A stretch of DNA of 64,000 nucleotides from Rotaria socialis. Taxonomy: Eukaryota; Rotifera; Eurotatoria; Philodinida; Philodinidae. The notes beneath the pieces are model-generated. The model made no database searches and was not told the origin of the DNA. It was given only the letters and a program-made list of their open reading frames with translations. Every line of letters starts with the position of its first letter. Within the stretch, counting starts at the first letter, position 1. Of the stretch, positions 39,680 through 53,310 are shown piece after piece. The position numbers were made by a program, and so were the translations under genes. Location of the stretch: contig CAJNYU010001698.1 in NCBI GenBank assembly GCA_905331475.1, positions 41,698 through 105,697 on the forward strand. The letters run 5' to 3'.

Positions 39680-42600
39680 GCTTTGCGTTTTGTATTTTGT
39701 TTGTTTTTGTTTCAAAACAGTAAAGCGAATTAAACAAGTTATCTATTTATTTTAATTAATATACATATGCAAGTACTAAGTAACTAACACAGAAATTGGT
39801 TTACTGGTAAATTCTTCTAACATCTACCAAATTTTCTTTGTACTATTACAAAAAAATACTTAGCGAAGGTCATCGAGGACAATATGTTGATTTTTAGCTG
39901 TCCACGAGTAATCGTAACAAAAGTTATGTTCTCATTAGTACAGGATGCTTACGCTTTCTGTTTAAGTGCTTTATATTCGATCGTAAGACTCTTTGGTGTA
40001 GATATTTTATTACTGTATAAAAATGTCACTTATTCAGTGCCATTCAATATTGTTTCAATGATGCTACTATATATTCACATTTAATAATTTTTGATTTATG
40101 TATGTCAGTCAATCATGATTAGCACAGCAAGATATCTAAAAAAAGAATCGGGTTTGTTTAATCTTTCGTAATAATAGGCCATATTCTGTAGTTTTTACAT
40201 ATTTCCTTTGGTATTCTAACTGCCAAAATAATGATATTTATGAGTTTCATAATAAATTGGACAATAATGTTTTGAAACAACTGATAAACAATTATAATCA
40301 TGATCTAGTTAGGTAGTGTTGATACTGCTAATAGTATTTCTCAAGATGATATGAACAGAATTTGTTATTTAATGGAAGAATTTAAATAGCAAACTTCTGT
40401 TCGATGGGGTAATTTTTAAATTTTAAGTAGAAAGTTTTTCATGAAAAATCTCGATAGAAAAATAAACTGATTTCAATAAAAAGAGGCAATATATTCGTAT
40501 GGAAATTATGAGCAACTAATTTGTAAATATTCATGACAAAAGTTTTAGGATATAACCTTTCTATCTGGAAAACTTAATGGTACCATGAATGTTCCTACGA
40601 GTAGGTACAGAACCAAAGAAGTCATGAATAAATAATCATGCATGAGTGTAAAGAAAAGTTATAAAACAATGTTTGGTTCATACTGAACAATAATTCGAAC
40701 GGATAGGACTAGTCTCGAAATATATATTAAAAGAAAGACTTTGATAAACTATTAAATATGATCATACCGTTGGTAAAGTATATAAATATAAAAGTCACGT
40801 ACCAAGTAATGATTGATTCAATGCTTCGAAAAAAGTAGTACATGAAAGAAAAATAATGATTAGTCTTACAACAACTAGTATTTTTCGATATGCAAGAGAT
40901 CTAGATAATAATAGATCGTTTTACTGATTGTTAAAAGGATACACGAGTAATTATTTTCACATAGCCATACGACATTGAATTCAATGGAAAGTGTTCATCT
41001 TCAGTAGATGTTATAGATGAAATCATGATGATATGCAACAGTTTTCATCTGCCAAAACTATTTATATACTTAATAAATATCAATATTGTTTAGAGTTTTG
41101 TAAAGAGGATCTAGTGAGAATTCGGAGAAGGTTGAACTCATAGTAAATATGATTTCATTGTACAACATAAATAGCTTGCATGTGATAATAGTTAGTCGAG
41201 CTATATTTCAATAATCATTGATAGATTTATATCATGAAAAATAGGTGCCTTTGAAATTTTCCAAATTACAGATTTTTGTAAAAAGTGATTGAATCATATG
41301 TTATTGATATATTTGAATACGGCGATCTTCAGAATCTATTCATGTGCGTTCGGGGTACGTACACGAGAAGAATTCAAAAACATTGTTGTCTGTGCTAAAT
41401 ATTAAAGTGGAAAATTTGCTAATGAAGTTTTCGCTTTATTCACACCAGGTGTATAATTGATCTCTGAATAGAGAATAATCCAACTGGTTTTTGTCTAATT
41501 GTTTTCATCATTCAATAGAGACCTCCTCTTTCTCGTGCATGTGCTCTATATTACGTTTTGTTTTCTTTGTAGTATCCATCAACATAGACAGTAATAGATC
41601 ATTACATATGCTTGCGTCATTGCTTACGTAAGCAATTGTTTTGATCTTGTCTAATACACATGAGAAAATATTTTTTATAATGGAATTATTGAGGGCAAGG
41701 TAACACATAATCAAACTTTGTTATCTTACTTATTCTCAAATCTTCACTTTTAATAAATCGTTTTTGAAATAAACATATATCAAAACTATTAAGTGTTCTT
41801 CGATGATTGATGAAACTTGGTATTTACATTACGTTGTTTGTAGTCTCACTTATCTCATGATTGATTTTATATATCTTTATATTGCATATGTAGTAAATAA
41901 TATTATGATGTGGACAATTTTTGATAAATTTTTCTTTGTTGAAAGAAATCTTTGGTTTTCGTGAGAGGTTCCTCAAGTAATGTGTATGTTGTTTTTTTAT
42001 CATTATTCAACACATATTAACCAAAAATCTATACTAACAATATGAAACATCACTTTCAGCCAAATTGTTGCACAGTGTTACGTGCATGCACTAGTTTGGC
42101 TCAGTTTATAAGTGACCCAATCAGAAAAACTATATACTAGTTCTTGATTTCCAATATCTCTGATGTGTTACAATTGATTAAGGAAAATAATATCCGATTA
42201 ATATCAGTAGTGTAATACCTTATAAGCAACAGAGGATAAATATTATTGATTCGAAGATCATGGACGATACACAAACAGTTTCATCAATAGAGCATTGAAA
42301 CTTTTGCGGCATACACAAGAATCAAATCATAATTTTGCTTTTTAAACCTTTGCTAGAATGTTGACTATGCATTGAAATGTCTTATATATAATGTGCTATA
42401 ATCACTTTGGCGTTATCTTTTCGAAAAAAAAAACTTCAATATAATTTGAAGTAGCAACATTGCGATTCGAAATTTTTAATAGTTTGCTCTGAAGCTGCTT
42501 ATCTTTAATTTTCAACAAGTAGATTTTGGCCGTGAGAGATCTTTTATATTATTAATGATCATCTTTTCTACTTGTTCAGGTATTTTTCAAAGTTATACAT

Positions 42601-43348
42601 AGGATTGGAGAAAGTCGTTTAAGAAATGCAAATTTCTAGCATCATCACTATTTTACTTCTATTTAGCGAAAATAGGCTGAAATTTTACAAGTTTCAACTG
42701 ATGCTTCAAATATTCAACGTTGAAAATAACGCTATTTAGTCAATTTTTTCATATATCTAAGGAAAATAAAGATCAGTAAACTCAAAGTGTGCTTTTTATT
42801 TGATCCTAAAAATGATTAATAGTATTCGCTCCTATCAATGATTTATTATTCGTAAGATGATTAGGATTTGACTTAGTTTAATGTGTATTGACGAATGAAT
42901 CCGATATGGCAATGGTGAAAACATTAGAAAAGTTTCAAAAGAAATTTAAACCATTTTGTTTTTGATTAATCTATTAAAAAGATTGTATTATTTTGATCGA
43001 TAGTAAAACAAAAATATTTTAATAAATAATAATGAGAAGGTACTTTTTAGCTGATTTGTTTCGTTTTTAATAACAATTTATACTTATGTGATTAATCATG
43101 AATAAATAAATATTTTCTATTTTTCTGCTTGACTGCACAGAAGAGGAATGTCGGTAGTTCTCGTTCTTTCGTAATTGCGACTCTTACTATCGAAAGAAAA
43201 ACACTCCAAAAGAGGATGTGTTCGTCATTCGTATGTTACCCCATAGTTATAGACCAATTGATAAATATATATATATATATATATATGTGAATATTTGATC
43301 GTCTAGTATCTTTTTATTTATATAGTTAAATACGCAAAACAAAGCTTC
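39680..43348. other. Long non-coding interval
   Basis: 3.7 kb, AT-rich. A (TA)n microsatellite lies at about 43265-43287, just upstream of PRODH. The stretch 43135-43260 is slightly more GC and could be PRODH promoter or 5' UTR. No ORF with coding character; no tRNA-like fold noticed. Confidence 0.5.
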
Positions 43349-45367
43349 ATGTTGACAGTAAGTATCAACTGTTTTTTGAGACTAGGTTATTGATTGTAAC
43401 CGATATTTCTAATTTTTTTAGATAAAGTATTTATATCGGTCAACACCAATCATTTGCTCATGTAGAACAAAGCAATTATTTACAAAACAAATCTATTTTC
43501 AATCAACGATTGTTCCAACAGCAGAAAAAAATGAAAAACAAGAAGTACGCTCAGAATTTCCATTACTTGATACAAAATTTAATCAATATCAATTAGCCTA
43601 TCGATATCGACGCAGTATGGATTTGCTGCGTGGTTATTTAGTTTATCGGCTATTTTCAATTAATTTTCTTGTTAATAATCAAGCTAAAGTAAAAACCATT
43701 AGAAAAAAAAGAATAACTAGACAATTTTCTTGTTTATAAAAATTTGGCCAGATTGCTAAATGGGGTCAACGTATACTCGGTGCTCGACTATTCAGAAGTC
43801 TACTAAAGTTAACTGCTTTTGGTCATTTCGTTGGAGGTGAAACTTCACAAGAAATAAAACCTGTTATTAAAAGTTTACAAAAATATGGTGTCAAGCCTAT
43901 TCTAGATTATAGTGTTGAAAGTGATGATACTGATAAATCTTCATCATCATCATCGTATGTAATTTGAGAAATAGATTTTTCAAATCAAATATTTTAAATA
44001 TAACTAGGTCAGATCACAATGATAGTGTGCACGATTTTACTACGAGTAAATTTATTGAATGTATCAAAACATCTTATGATGTTTGTGGGCCGAATAGTAC
44101 TATTGCCGTAAAACTAACTGCTCTTATAAGACCAGGTGTACTTAAAAAATTTAATATATTATTGAAATCTATTGAAAATCGCTCTTTATTACCACCTTTA
44201 TTTGAATTAATCAACCAAGAACAAAAGAATACTGAAAAAACAATTGAAACATTTCGACAATCGATTAAATCATATTTTGAAAAATATCCGGTAAATATTA
44301 TCTTGTATATTTACAAATTTATAGGTTTTCTAAATTCTTGTGTTAATAATGATAGAATAAAATATCGACCAGTATCATCCTTACCAATGACGAATTTACT
44401 GAGATTTATCACTTTCTCATTCGTTTAAATCAAATAGCTCAAGTAACGTGAACGTGCTTTATTATAAAATTCAATTTATACATCAAAACAAACTTTTCCT
44501 AGGCATGTGTTGAACATAAAATTTCAATTATGGTAGATGCCGAACAAACTTATTTTCAAACGGCAATTAATTATTTTGCAAATGAATTACAACGATATTA
44601 TAATAAAAACAACGATGCATTCATATACGGAACATATCAATGTTATTTAAAGGTAACTAACTAATCTTTTATTGACGTCTCAATCTTTCATTTTTTTCTA
44701 TTCAAAATAAATAGGAAACACTGGCTTCCGTCGAATATGATCTTTCCCAAGCTGAATATCATAATTATACATTTGCTGCTAAACTTGTACGTGGTGCCTA
44801 TATGGAACAAGAGCGTCGATTAGCGCAAGAATATGGATATGAAGATCCGATTAATACAGATTTTGAAACAACATCGAAAATGTATCGTGCATGTCTTGAT
44901 GAAGTATTAAAAAGTTTTAGCAAACGTCATACAGATCAAGTTCGAGTTATGGTTGCTTCACATAATGAAGATACTGTTCGATATGCTATTCAAAAGTATG
45001 TAAAATGACGTTAGTTCGATAGTGATTCAATTTTCTAAATTTATTAGAATGAAAGATTTGAATTTATCTCATGATTCATCGTTGGTTTCATTTGCATCAC
45101 TCTATGGAATGAGCGATTATGTTGCTTTTGCTTTAGGTACTGATGAGCAATAAAATTTCATTACTATTATATTAGTATTTATTATAATTTATAGCTAACT
45201 CTGGTTATAATACATATAAGTATTTACCCTATGGCCCAATGGAATCCCTACAGCCGTATTTATTTCGACGTGCGCAAGAAAATCGAGGAATGTTTGAAAA
45301 AGCCAATAAAGATCGACGTCTTCATTTTCAAGCATTTAAAGATCGAATTTTTAATTTGAAAATGTAA
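43349..45367 (+). CDS. PRODH: Proline dehydrogenase, mitochondrial
   Basis: Eight exons: 43349-43357, 43422-43688, 43752-43954, 44008-44290, 44503-44652, 44715-44995, 45048-45136, 45195-45367. The first codes for three residues. The sum is 1455 nt, 484 aa. A basic, Ser/Thr-rich N-terminus fits a mitochondrial targeting sequence. The TIM-barrel is marked by [51 protein letters not shown] and YGM. The C-terminal [22 protein letters not shown] includes the substrate-binding Arg pair. It oxidises proline to pyrroline-5-carboxylate with FAD at the inner membrane. A Ser run at the end of exon 3 lies in the variable insertion of animal PRODH. Confidence 0.96.
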
Positions 45368-48300
45368 GATTTTGTATTTTATTTTTCTATTTTTTATACA
45401 ATATTGAATACAAATCTTTTAAATAATCTAATGAGTGATTGTTACTCAATAAAAACATGTATGTGTAGTAACATCTACACTAATTCAGAAATGTTCTCTA
45501 GTTTTTACTTGACGAATACACCTGTCTCTGAAGATTTTCTTTTATAACTAAATTGTTTTGAATATAGTCCAACATTTTGTTATGAATATATATTATTTAA
45601 TATAATTTATGAATGCAACTATGAATTTATGTAAAGATTAATAATCATTTTCTTTGATTTAATTTAATGGTAATGATTGAACTGCAAAAATGATGACTGA
45701 AAACTGAAAAAAGAAAGTACTTTAATTTCACATTTAATTCATTGAATGACAAGTCATTTCCAATTTATTAATATCTGACGACGTTATCTCAGTGCGATAT
45801 GAAATATTACAATTTTTTTTCCATTAGTATTTAGGCACATTTAACTCTGTCACTCACGAGTTTTATATGCGTTTGTGTGCGAATGAGTGCATGTAGTATG
45901 TCTGTTGGAAATATTTACCTGAGTCATGATAAAAATTAATATTGTATGTGAATCTCTCCCAATTATCGTATGTAATAAAACCAACACTATACTCATTATA
46001 TGAAAAGAAAACTAATCAAGCAAAACGGAAAATAATAACAAATAGTGTGAGAACGTTTTGTTTTTGAAAAAGAAATGTATACTGCTAAAAAAAGGAGTAA
46101 ACTTTGTATGCTATGCGAAGTCCGATTTTTTTAAAATTATCATAAATGTGTGTCAAAAAATGATCTAAACAAGTGTTGAAAGTACCAAATAATGATCAGC
46201 CACATTGATATCATGAACAATTACAGTAGTGTGATAAAATGGAGAAAAAGAAAACATGTGTTTTTCAATTTTCTTGCAAAATTATCCAAGTTTTGCCCGT
46301 CGTCATAGTAGTATATGAGATAGAAAGAATGAGACAGCGAACTGTAATACCAATTGTAAACACTGTTGGTATTCCTCATGATTGCTTACATAGTTTTATA
46401 CATGTATGTACAAACTGATTCATGTAGATGATAGTGTCTGTTCTTTAGTAATGGCATACAAAAAAACAAGCGTTACACTATGAAATAGACGGCGACTTGG
46501 ACGTTTATAGAAAATAATATCTTGACAACGACATCAATCTATTATTTCAATTATTTTAATAACTATGCGGCTGATAGTTATGTATCTATATGTAATGTGT
46601 ACATGTAACTCGACAAATAAAAACTCAATCGGATTTACGTCATTGAACAATATTCTTGAACTTGTATTTATATTTTTGATAATAACAACTGTTACCTTTG
46701 CATGTATCCATATATATAATTGGTAGTTTTTTAGAATATTAACCAAGTTGATGTTGCAAATTGAGTTATGTAAGCAACGCTCAGTAAAAGCACATCAGAG
46801 TTAATAATATAAACAGACATTATATTTTTGAATTCTCATTAAAACAACTTTTACAATTGTGATAATCGAATAGAAATGACGAAAATAGATTAAATACGAG
46901 TAAGCAACGAGTAAAAAAGTTTTAGTATTCAATTTAGCATATCCTTATTGCCATGTTTGACTTCCGATAAATAAACGATTTTGCTCATTTTCCTTGACAC
47001 GAGAACGATATAATAAGTTGAGAATAACATAAAAGAGTAGATTTGAGTAGATGAACCTGTAATAGTTAAGACTCTTTATATGTCATCAACATGAATGTAG
47101 ACGCACGATCTCATTCGATGACATTTATTGTCGAGTTGTATTAATACATCTTGATCAATTGTATGTTATGATATTAGAATATAGATTAGGTAAAAAGAAA
47201 GATGAGACAATTACACCAATATTTACATACACAAAACAAACGAAGAATACAAAACGAAGAGATGAGAGAAGGTCTTTCTTTGTATTAAAACAAATTTGAT
47301 AAATGATATAAATACTAAATTTTGTTGGCATCATTCGCATGCATTCAGACATAGCTTTTTACCCTAATAAAAAAATATATTCAGTATTGATCAATAAAAG
47401 TCAAAACTGTTTTCATTAGTCATTAGAAACGATGATAAGCAGTTTCTTGATTTTCTTACCGAATGAATCATCTTTTCTGTCGTAATGCAGGATACGAAAA
47501 CAAGGAAAAGCTATCCGATTCAGTCAATACATAGTCTCCATATATTTTATTTATGATGAATTGTTGATCATACTAGACAGTTAAGTGTTAAAGTAAAATA
47601 TCTTCTTGATCATATCTGGAGAAAGAAAACGAAGATTGCATTTGATTTCCACGTAAAAGTGTAAGAAACAAGCATGTTTTATATCTGTAAATAATCATAT
47701 TTCCTTGCCAATGATACGGAGATAAACAATGAGAATACTCAACGATGTATATCATGTTATTTCTCAATATATGACTTTTTATGAGTATGCTATTTGAGCT
47801 AAGTGTGTCAAAATTGAGATATCGATAAGTTTCAAAGACTTCTTTAGGTTCTCATGTTAGATTTATATGTCGACAATATTCAGGCAGTTTACACTTTTTC
47901 AAATACATCAGCACTTTCATAATCAAATACCACACTTGATGTGGCTATCAAAGTAGAAGAAATATTACGAAAACAGTTTGCTAAATTAAAGTCGAAACAT
48001 TTAAAAGATACCAAATAGTGTGTCATTGCAAAAGTTAGGCTTGTGTTTTGCTTGCTACTTAATTCTAGAAATGATGTCAAATCGTTGTCTACTAAATAAT
48101 GGTCACTTGTCAAGTATTGTATTTTAAATTGAGTGCTACTGAACAGTGGCTTAGAATATAAAACAAACTTGACTATAGCAAGGATTCACTTTCAGTTGTC
48201 TCTTATATGGCATTTGTGAGCTAAAATCTGTAAGAAAAGAACGTTTCTATTAAAACTGCAATAATGATAATCTAAAAGTGTTCGCTAGTATTACAGTAAA

Positions 48301-49892
48301 TGATAATTTATGCTTTATTTTGTAGATCTTCTCTAATTAACAATGTGAAGACTGCTCAAGAATATGGCTAGATTTATCTAGAAAAACTTCTTCATGCTAT
48401 CGATTAAAATGATGGATCAAGTTTGATTCGTATATTAGTCACACTTTCACTCACCTTCAACACATCGAATGATATATATTCTAAGACTTTCAATTTATCA
48501 CGTACGAAATTAACTCAGTGAAAGATAAATCCTTTTGATCTTGTTTCTTAACTGGTTAGTGGCGTCGATACAACTTAAATTTTGCTGGACTTTTATTTTT
48601 GGGATCCTTAAAAAAGGATTAATCGTTTGTCTGTTATCTTGAGAACATTTTCATAGATAAAAGAGCAAAAAAATTGACTTTTATGTCTCTTTTATAGTCC
48701 AAACTAAAGTACATTTAATAAATTAAAAAAATGTTTTATGAAGTAACAAAGACTAATAGCGGGAATTTTATCTACTTTAAAGTTATTACTAGTTCAAACA
48801 ATGACGATGTCTTGATTAGTAAATTTATTTGAAATGCAGACATATCGCTGCTAGATATCTCAATATTTATATTCATTTTGAGTAATAGCAATCATGTGAT
48901 CAAGCAAACTAAAAATGATATTTTCAATCTAAAAAGAAAAAAAATGAGATCAACATATATAAATGTATGATGTAACGTTGATATTGAAATCATTACATCC
49001 TTTTTTGAAAGTTGAAAAGCATGAGAGAATGAGAAAATGTTTATTCAGGTAGAAAAAAATCGAGCTTTTAATAGTAAACAAACAAAAGAAAAATTTCGAG
49101 TCTATATTTGGATTATTTTCTCTTTCAATATGAATATTAATTTTAATCATTGTCTCAAATTTATATGAATACAGCAAGGTCAGTTTTCTAATGAGTTGAA
49201 TCGGTTTATTCTATTCATTGATAAATAATTTCACAAAGTTCTGTGATCGATCAGACTGTTGTTCTTTAAATTTCGAAATGAAGAAAGAAACAATTGAATT
49301 TCCAATTAGCACTTTCATCTACTATGGTAATATAATGTGATCGTAATTATCTATTGATGATTCAGACATTTGTCGGACTTCATCAGTCAATCGAATTCAA
49401 CGCGAACGAAGTGTATCCAAAAATAAAAATCTAGCCACAAGACGAAAGTAAATTATGTTCTTCTTTTATCTGTCAGTCTTACTGTTTAAGACTTTAGCTT
49501 GTAGATCAAAACAAATATATAGTTCATAATTTTTTATATAAATTTATCATTGTTCTCAATAAAGTGCTACAAAAGTAAACATGTATATACATATACGTCA
49601 TATTCATGTTGTAATTTCTACGTGATTGATTATTGAAGAATGCAAACTTTCTGTCAAATATTATTTAGAAGGATTAAAGTTAAAATTGAATAAAAATTAG
49701 TATCATTTGTTATTAAAATAGGAATCAAACTAAACGAACAGAGATTCTTTTTCAAAAAACAAAATCCATACATAGAATAGATGGTGAGAGTAAAACAATT
49801 TTTAATATAAACACTGTTCCAAGATTAATAAATGTGTATAGACTAGCTAAAAAGAAAAGTTTGGATTAAATGTACATATTCTATTCCCGATA
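45368..49892. other. Long non-coding interval
   Basis: 4.5 kb, AT-rich. The only coding-like piece is a 37-codon open segment after an ag at about 49368-49369 (..CRTSSVNRIQRERSVSKNK..), ending TAA near 49452, with AATAAA at 49558-49563; it could be a terminal exon on the plus strand, but no upstream exons are recognisable. Otherwise nothing. Confidence 0.45.
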
Positions 49893-51265
49893 TTAAGTTT
49901 GAATAGAGCTTTTGTGCTGTTCACGTTGATTCGTTGTTGGATTTTCAACTGGTAAATCTTGTGGAACAGCTAAATGAAAATTTTTCTCTGTTGATGTACT
50001 ATATTATCTTTATGTTTTAATAGAGTTACCTGAATAGTTATCACCCAATTTATTAACTCCCGACGATTTACTTTGTTTATTTTGTGTATTTCGTAGTTTT
50101 TTATAATATAAAAAGACAATAATCGCCACTGCTGCTACAACAAGAATGCCAACAATAGGTAAAACAACTGCAAGAATTCGACGAGTTGTATGTGAATGGT
50201 TTGAATGACGATTTTTGCCATGGTTATTGCTATAACCATATTCTTGATTTTGATTTTGATTTTGATGGAATTCTCTATAAGAAAAAATTGAACCGTAGAA
50301 TAATCCGGAAAAGAAATTTTGTTTTCACGAATACTAACTGTTGATTACAACAATATTGATAGTTTGCTGGTCCACAACAAAATCGATTATTTCGATGCTT
50401 ACCAGAAGCAGTTGGTAATGGGCATTGGAATCGACCAAATGTATATCCATTAAAATTGTGACGATTGCTACATACATTGTCTAATCTCTTCTGATCTACA
50501 AACAACACATTAACAGTCAATCAGCTCAAAAATATTTGTTTCTTCTTTGAAAATAATTTACCATAAGATTGATCAAAAGCGTATGATTTTTCACCTCTAC
50601 TTATAGCTTGATCAGCGAATTTTTGAAGTAATAATGGTCCATCATCTTCTTTTCTTGATTGAATAGCTTTGCCTTGAAGACTTATTTGGGATAAGCAATG
50701 AATACAATTATTGAAGGAAAAAAATGAGAATACTTTCACAGTTACCTGCTTGGTGCTCCATTTTTTCCTGCAACCATATCATTATTCTTATCTAATTCAG
50801 TATTTTGATCCGATACCCAATTAGGATATTTCGTATCGAACCAACCGACTGGTTTTTCACCCGAAAACGATGATGATTTAAACCCAGGACTATCATAAAA
50901 ACCACGACTACGGACCACTACTGGTTGCCCTTGAGATGCCGCCAATAAATTATTATTTGATTGTTGTTGATTATTTCGATCGTTTGATATAATCATATTT
51001 GGATTATTTGATGGATTAAATTTTGCATTGTTTGTAAGTATCGATCCATCTGAGTTTCCTGGTGGAAAACCTATGTCACGATTATTGCCACCGACTGCTT
51101 GACGTCGCTGACGAGCAAAATTTCCTTCTACTTGTCCTAATAGGTATGCAAATGTAATTGTAAAAGTATCTTAAGGATATATGAGTTTTAATCATTTTTA
51201 CCGATCATGCAACACATCAGTAGTACTAGCAGTAATATCAGATGTAGAAACGAGACAACAGCCAT
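49893..51265 (-). CDS. Shisa-like single-pass membrane protein
   Basis: Six exons: 51265-51202, 51136-50746, 50680-50562, 50495-50339, 50274-50030, 49969-49893. The sum is 1053 nt, 350 aa. Exon 1 encodes a signal peptide (FLHLILLLVLLMCC). Residues 22-190 are a polar Asn/Gln/Ser-rich spacer with an Arg-rich site (RQRRQ) that could be cleaved. Exon 4 (about 192-244) has the Shisa-type Cys cluster ending CCGP..YQYCC. A His/Asn linker precedes one helix (VVLPIVGILVVAAVAIIVF, about 280-300) and a basic cytoplasmic tail ending SIQT. Shisa proteins modulate receptor trafficking (Wnt, FGF, AMPA-type). The Cys domain sits unusually far from the signal peptide. Confidence 0.82.
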
Positions 51266-51795
51266 TGCAGTTGAAATTATTATGAAATTTCCCTTTTTCT
51301 TGTTCTTTTTATTATTTTTGCTGTCGCCTTGTGTGTCGAATAAAACATTCTAGTTCTTTTTATTTTTATTTTTTCTCTCTTCTCCTTCTTACTCACCATC
51401 GCCAACGTTCTTTTCCTCAAGACTGTGACCTTTCTTTTTCTTTTTGTTAATATACAACTTATGTTTCTTTTTATTTCTCTGTTCAACTTTGTATTACTCT
51501 GATTTTTTTTGTCGTTCTACCGTAAGTGATTTTTAGGTGAGCTTTCGTTTGTCGCCACATTGTCGTTCTTTACTTTGCTGCCAGCTTTATTTTTATTCTA
51601 TGACGCATTTTTTTCTTTTTATTCTGCGAGTATTGATCAGTCTGTAAATATATATATATATTTTTTTTTTTTGAATGCAGGAACAAAAAAGCAAGCTAGA
51701 ATAGAATGTCAACAACGTAGATATGACAGTCCACTGAAATTCATTAAAATGAGTAATTTAAATTTATTTATTTTGTATGAATCATTATAAAAGAA
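51266..51795. other. Pyrimidine-rich spacer
   Basis: T/C-rich upstream flank of the Shisa-like gene, with a short (TA)n-T(n) run at about 51648-51672. No gene. Confidence 0.5.
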
Positions 51796-53073
51796 TCACA
51801 CCAAAGCGGGAAATTCATCATTGAAAAGTAATAGTTTACGGCACAGAGGACATGTTCGTTCGATTTTAAACCATTCTTCAAGACAATTTCGATGAAATGT
51901 ATGTTTGCATGTAAATGTTTCTGTTTTCTTGGAACTTAAATTTTCAAGACAAATAAGACACTGCTCTTCTGCTACAGCAGCTTGATTAGTTTTATCATTT
52001 GCGCTTTTTTTTGATAATTCTTCACGTTCTCGATAACGTTTAAATGTACTCCAAAGAGCAGCAGCAACAGACTGTTCATTTGTAGTTTCACTTGTATTCT
52101 AAACACAAAAAGAAATACAAAGATTAAATTATTTATCAGACAAACATAACTTACTTCAGTTTCACTGGTGTCAATATCGTTCTATCACAATAATAAAAGA
52201 AAAAAACGGAATTCGAATATAAAAGGAAAAAAGACGACTATTTTGATTAACCTCTTTTGACGGATACTTGTTTCGAACTATATTTAACACACCTTCTTCA
52301 AGTTGTGTTAGAGAAATTCCAGCTAATGTTTGCCGATTTTGTCGAAAAGAATATAAAGCTTCAGTGAAATCAGATCTAATAATAAAATAAATATTCATAA
52401 TTAACCACGAAATTTTACTTACCTACATGGAATATTCTGGATTAGTTTTAGTAAAATACATCATCAATTTATCAAATGTTGACGTATCAGAAGGTTCTCT
52501 GGGTAGATTCACATTTGTATTAATTGTTGTTTGCTTAAAGAAATTTAAAAAGTTGATTAAATCTTGATTGTTTTTAGGCTTCTTTTTTTATGGCAACTGT
52601 AACCTTCAGGATAATTTAAATACTTTTCATGAGGTGTCAAGTACGAACTGGTGTAAAATTATATTAATGTTCATGTATATTTTCTGGTTGAACTAAATTT
52701 TACGAGTTAACAGAATTCGTTGTTCTGTTAAGAATTAGAAATCAAAATTTGACTATATTTTAAACTCTTTCAAAGACTACTATCGATTATAACTTTATTT
52801 ATTATGAAACATTAAGCGTTAATGTCCACTTTTATGTGTATTAATATAAAATTCATGCATGGATGCATGCATGCATTTTTCGATTACACATAGAATTAAT
52901 TAGTTTGAGACAATCGAAAGATGATTTGTGAATAATTAATTTTATATTAATGACAAAACAATAGAATCTCTAAAACTCACAGTTGATACACTTAGATTTC
53001 ACTTCGCAAGATACATAGTGTTCAATACCTGTTGTCGATTGTTATTACCAGATCGACGTTGCTCTGAAGTCAT
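51796..53073 (-). CDS. Small RING-H2 E3 ligase, TTC3/DZIP3-like C-terminal type
   Basis: Five exons: 53073-53029, 52533-52427, 52375-52252, 52181-52155, 52098-51796. The sum is 606 nt, 201 aa. A helical segment (TLAGISLTQLEEGVLNIV) resembles the SLSGLSxDEIxxxV module found before the RING in TTC3/DZIP3 proteins. The C-terminal RING-H2 is CLICLENLSS..CKHTFHRNCLEEW..CPLCR with all eight ligands. The acidic LLFNDEFP after the RING also matches DZIP3 ends. The parent proteins are much longer; here only the end portion exists. Exon 2 uses donor AT|gtaggt: the adjacent stronger gtaagt 4 nt later would add an in-frame TAG. The start Met choice is reasonable but not certain. Confidence 0.82.
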
Positions 53074-53310
53074 ATTTGTATTGACAAAATGTAATAAATA
53101 TTGCAGATTTTCTAGAGTAAATAATATATCAACAAATATATATTTATGACCATCTTCCAGTCTTTTATCTGTACTAATGTTTTCTTTATAACATCCGAGG
53201 AAAAAAAATAATCTTATACATAGCAAAACACGAAAAAAAAAGAAGTGTAATACGGATAACTAGAATATGAAAAGAAGAAGATGATGACACAGCTAAATAA
53301 CCACTAGTGA

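Noticed and set aside
48320-48420. Short stretch resembling the end of IS66-type transposases (VKTAQEYG..YLEKLL)
   Set aside because: The match is about 20 residues with two stops and could easily be chance; no other part of a transposase is present.
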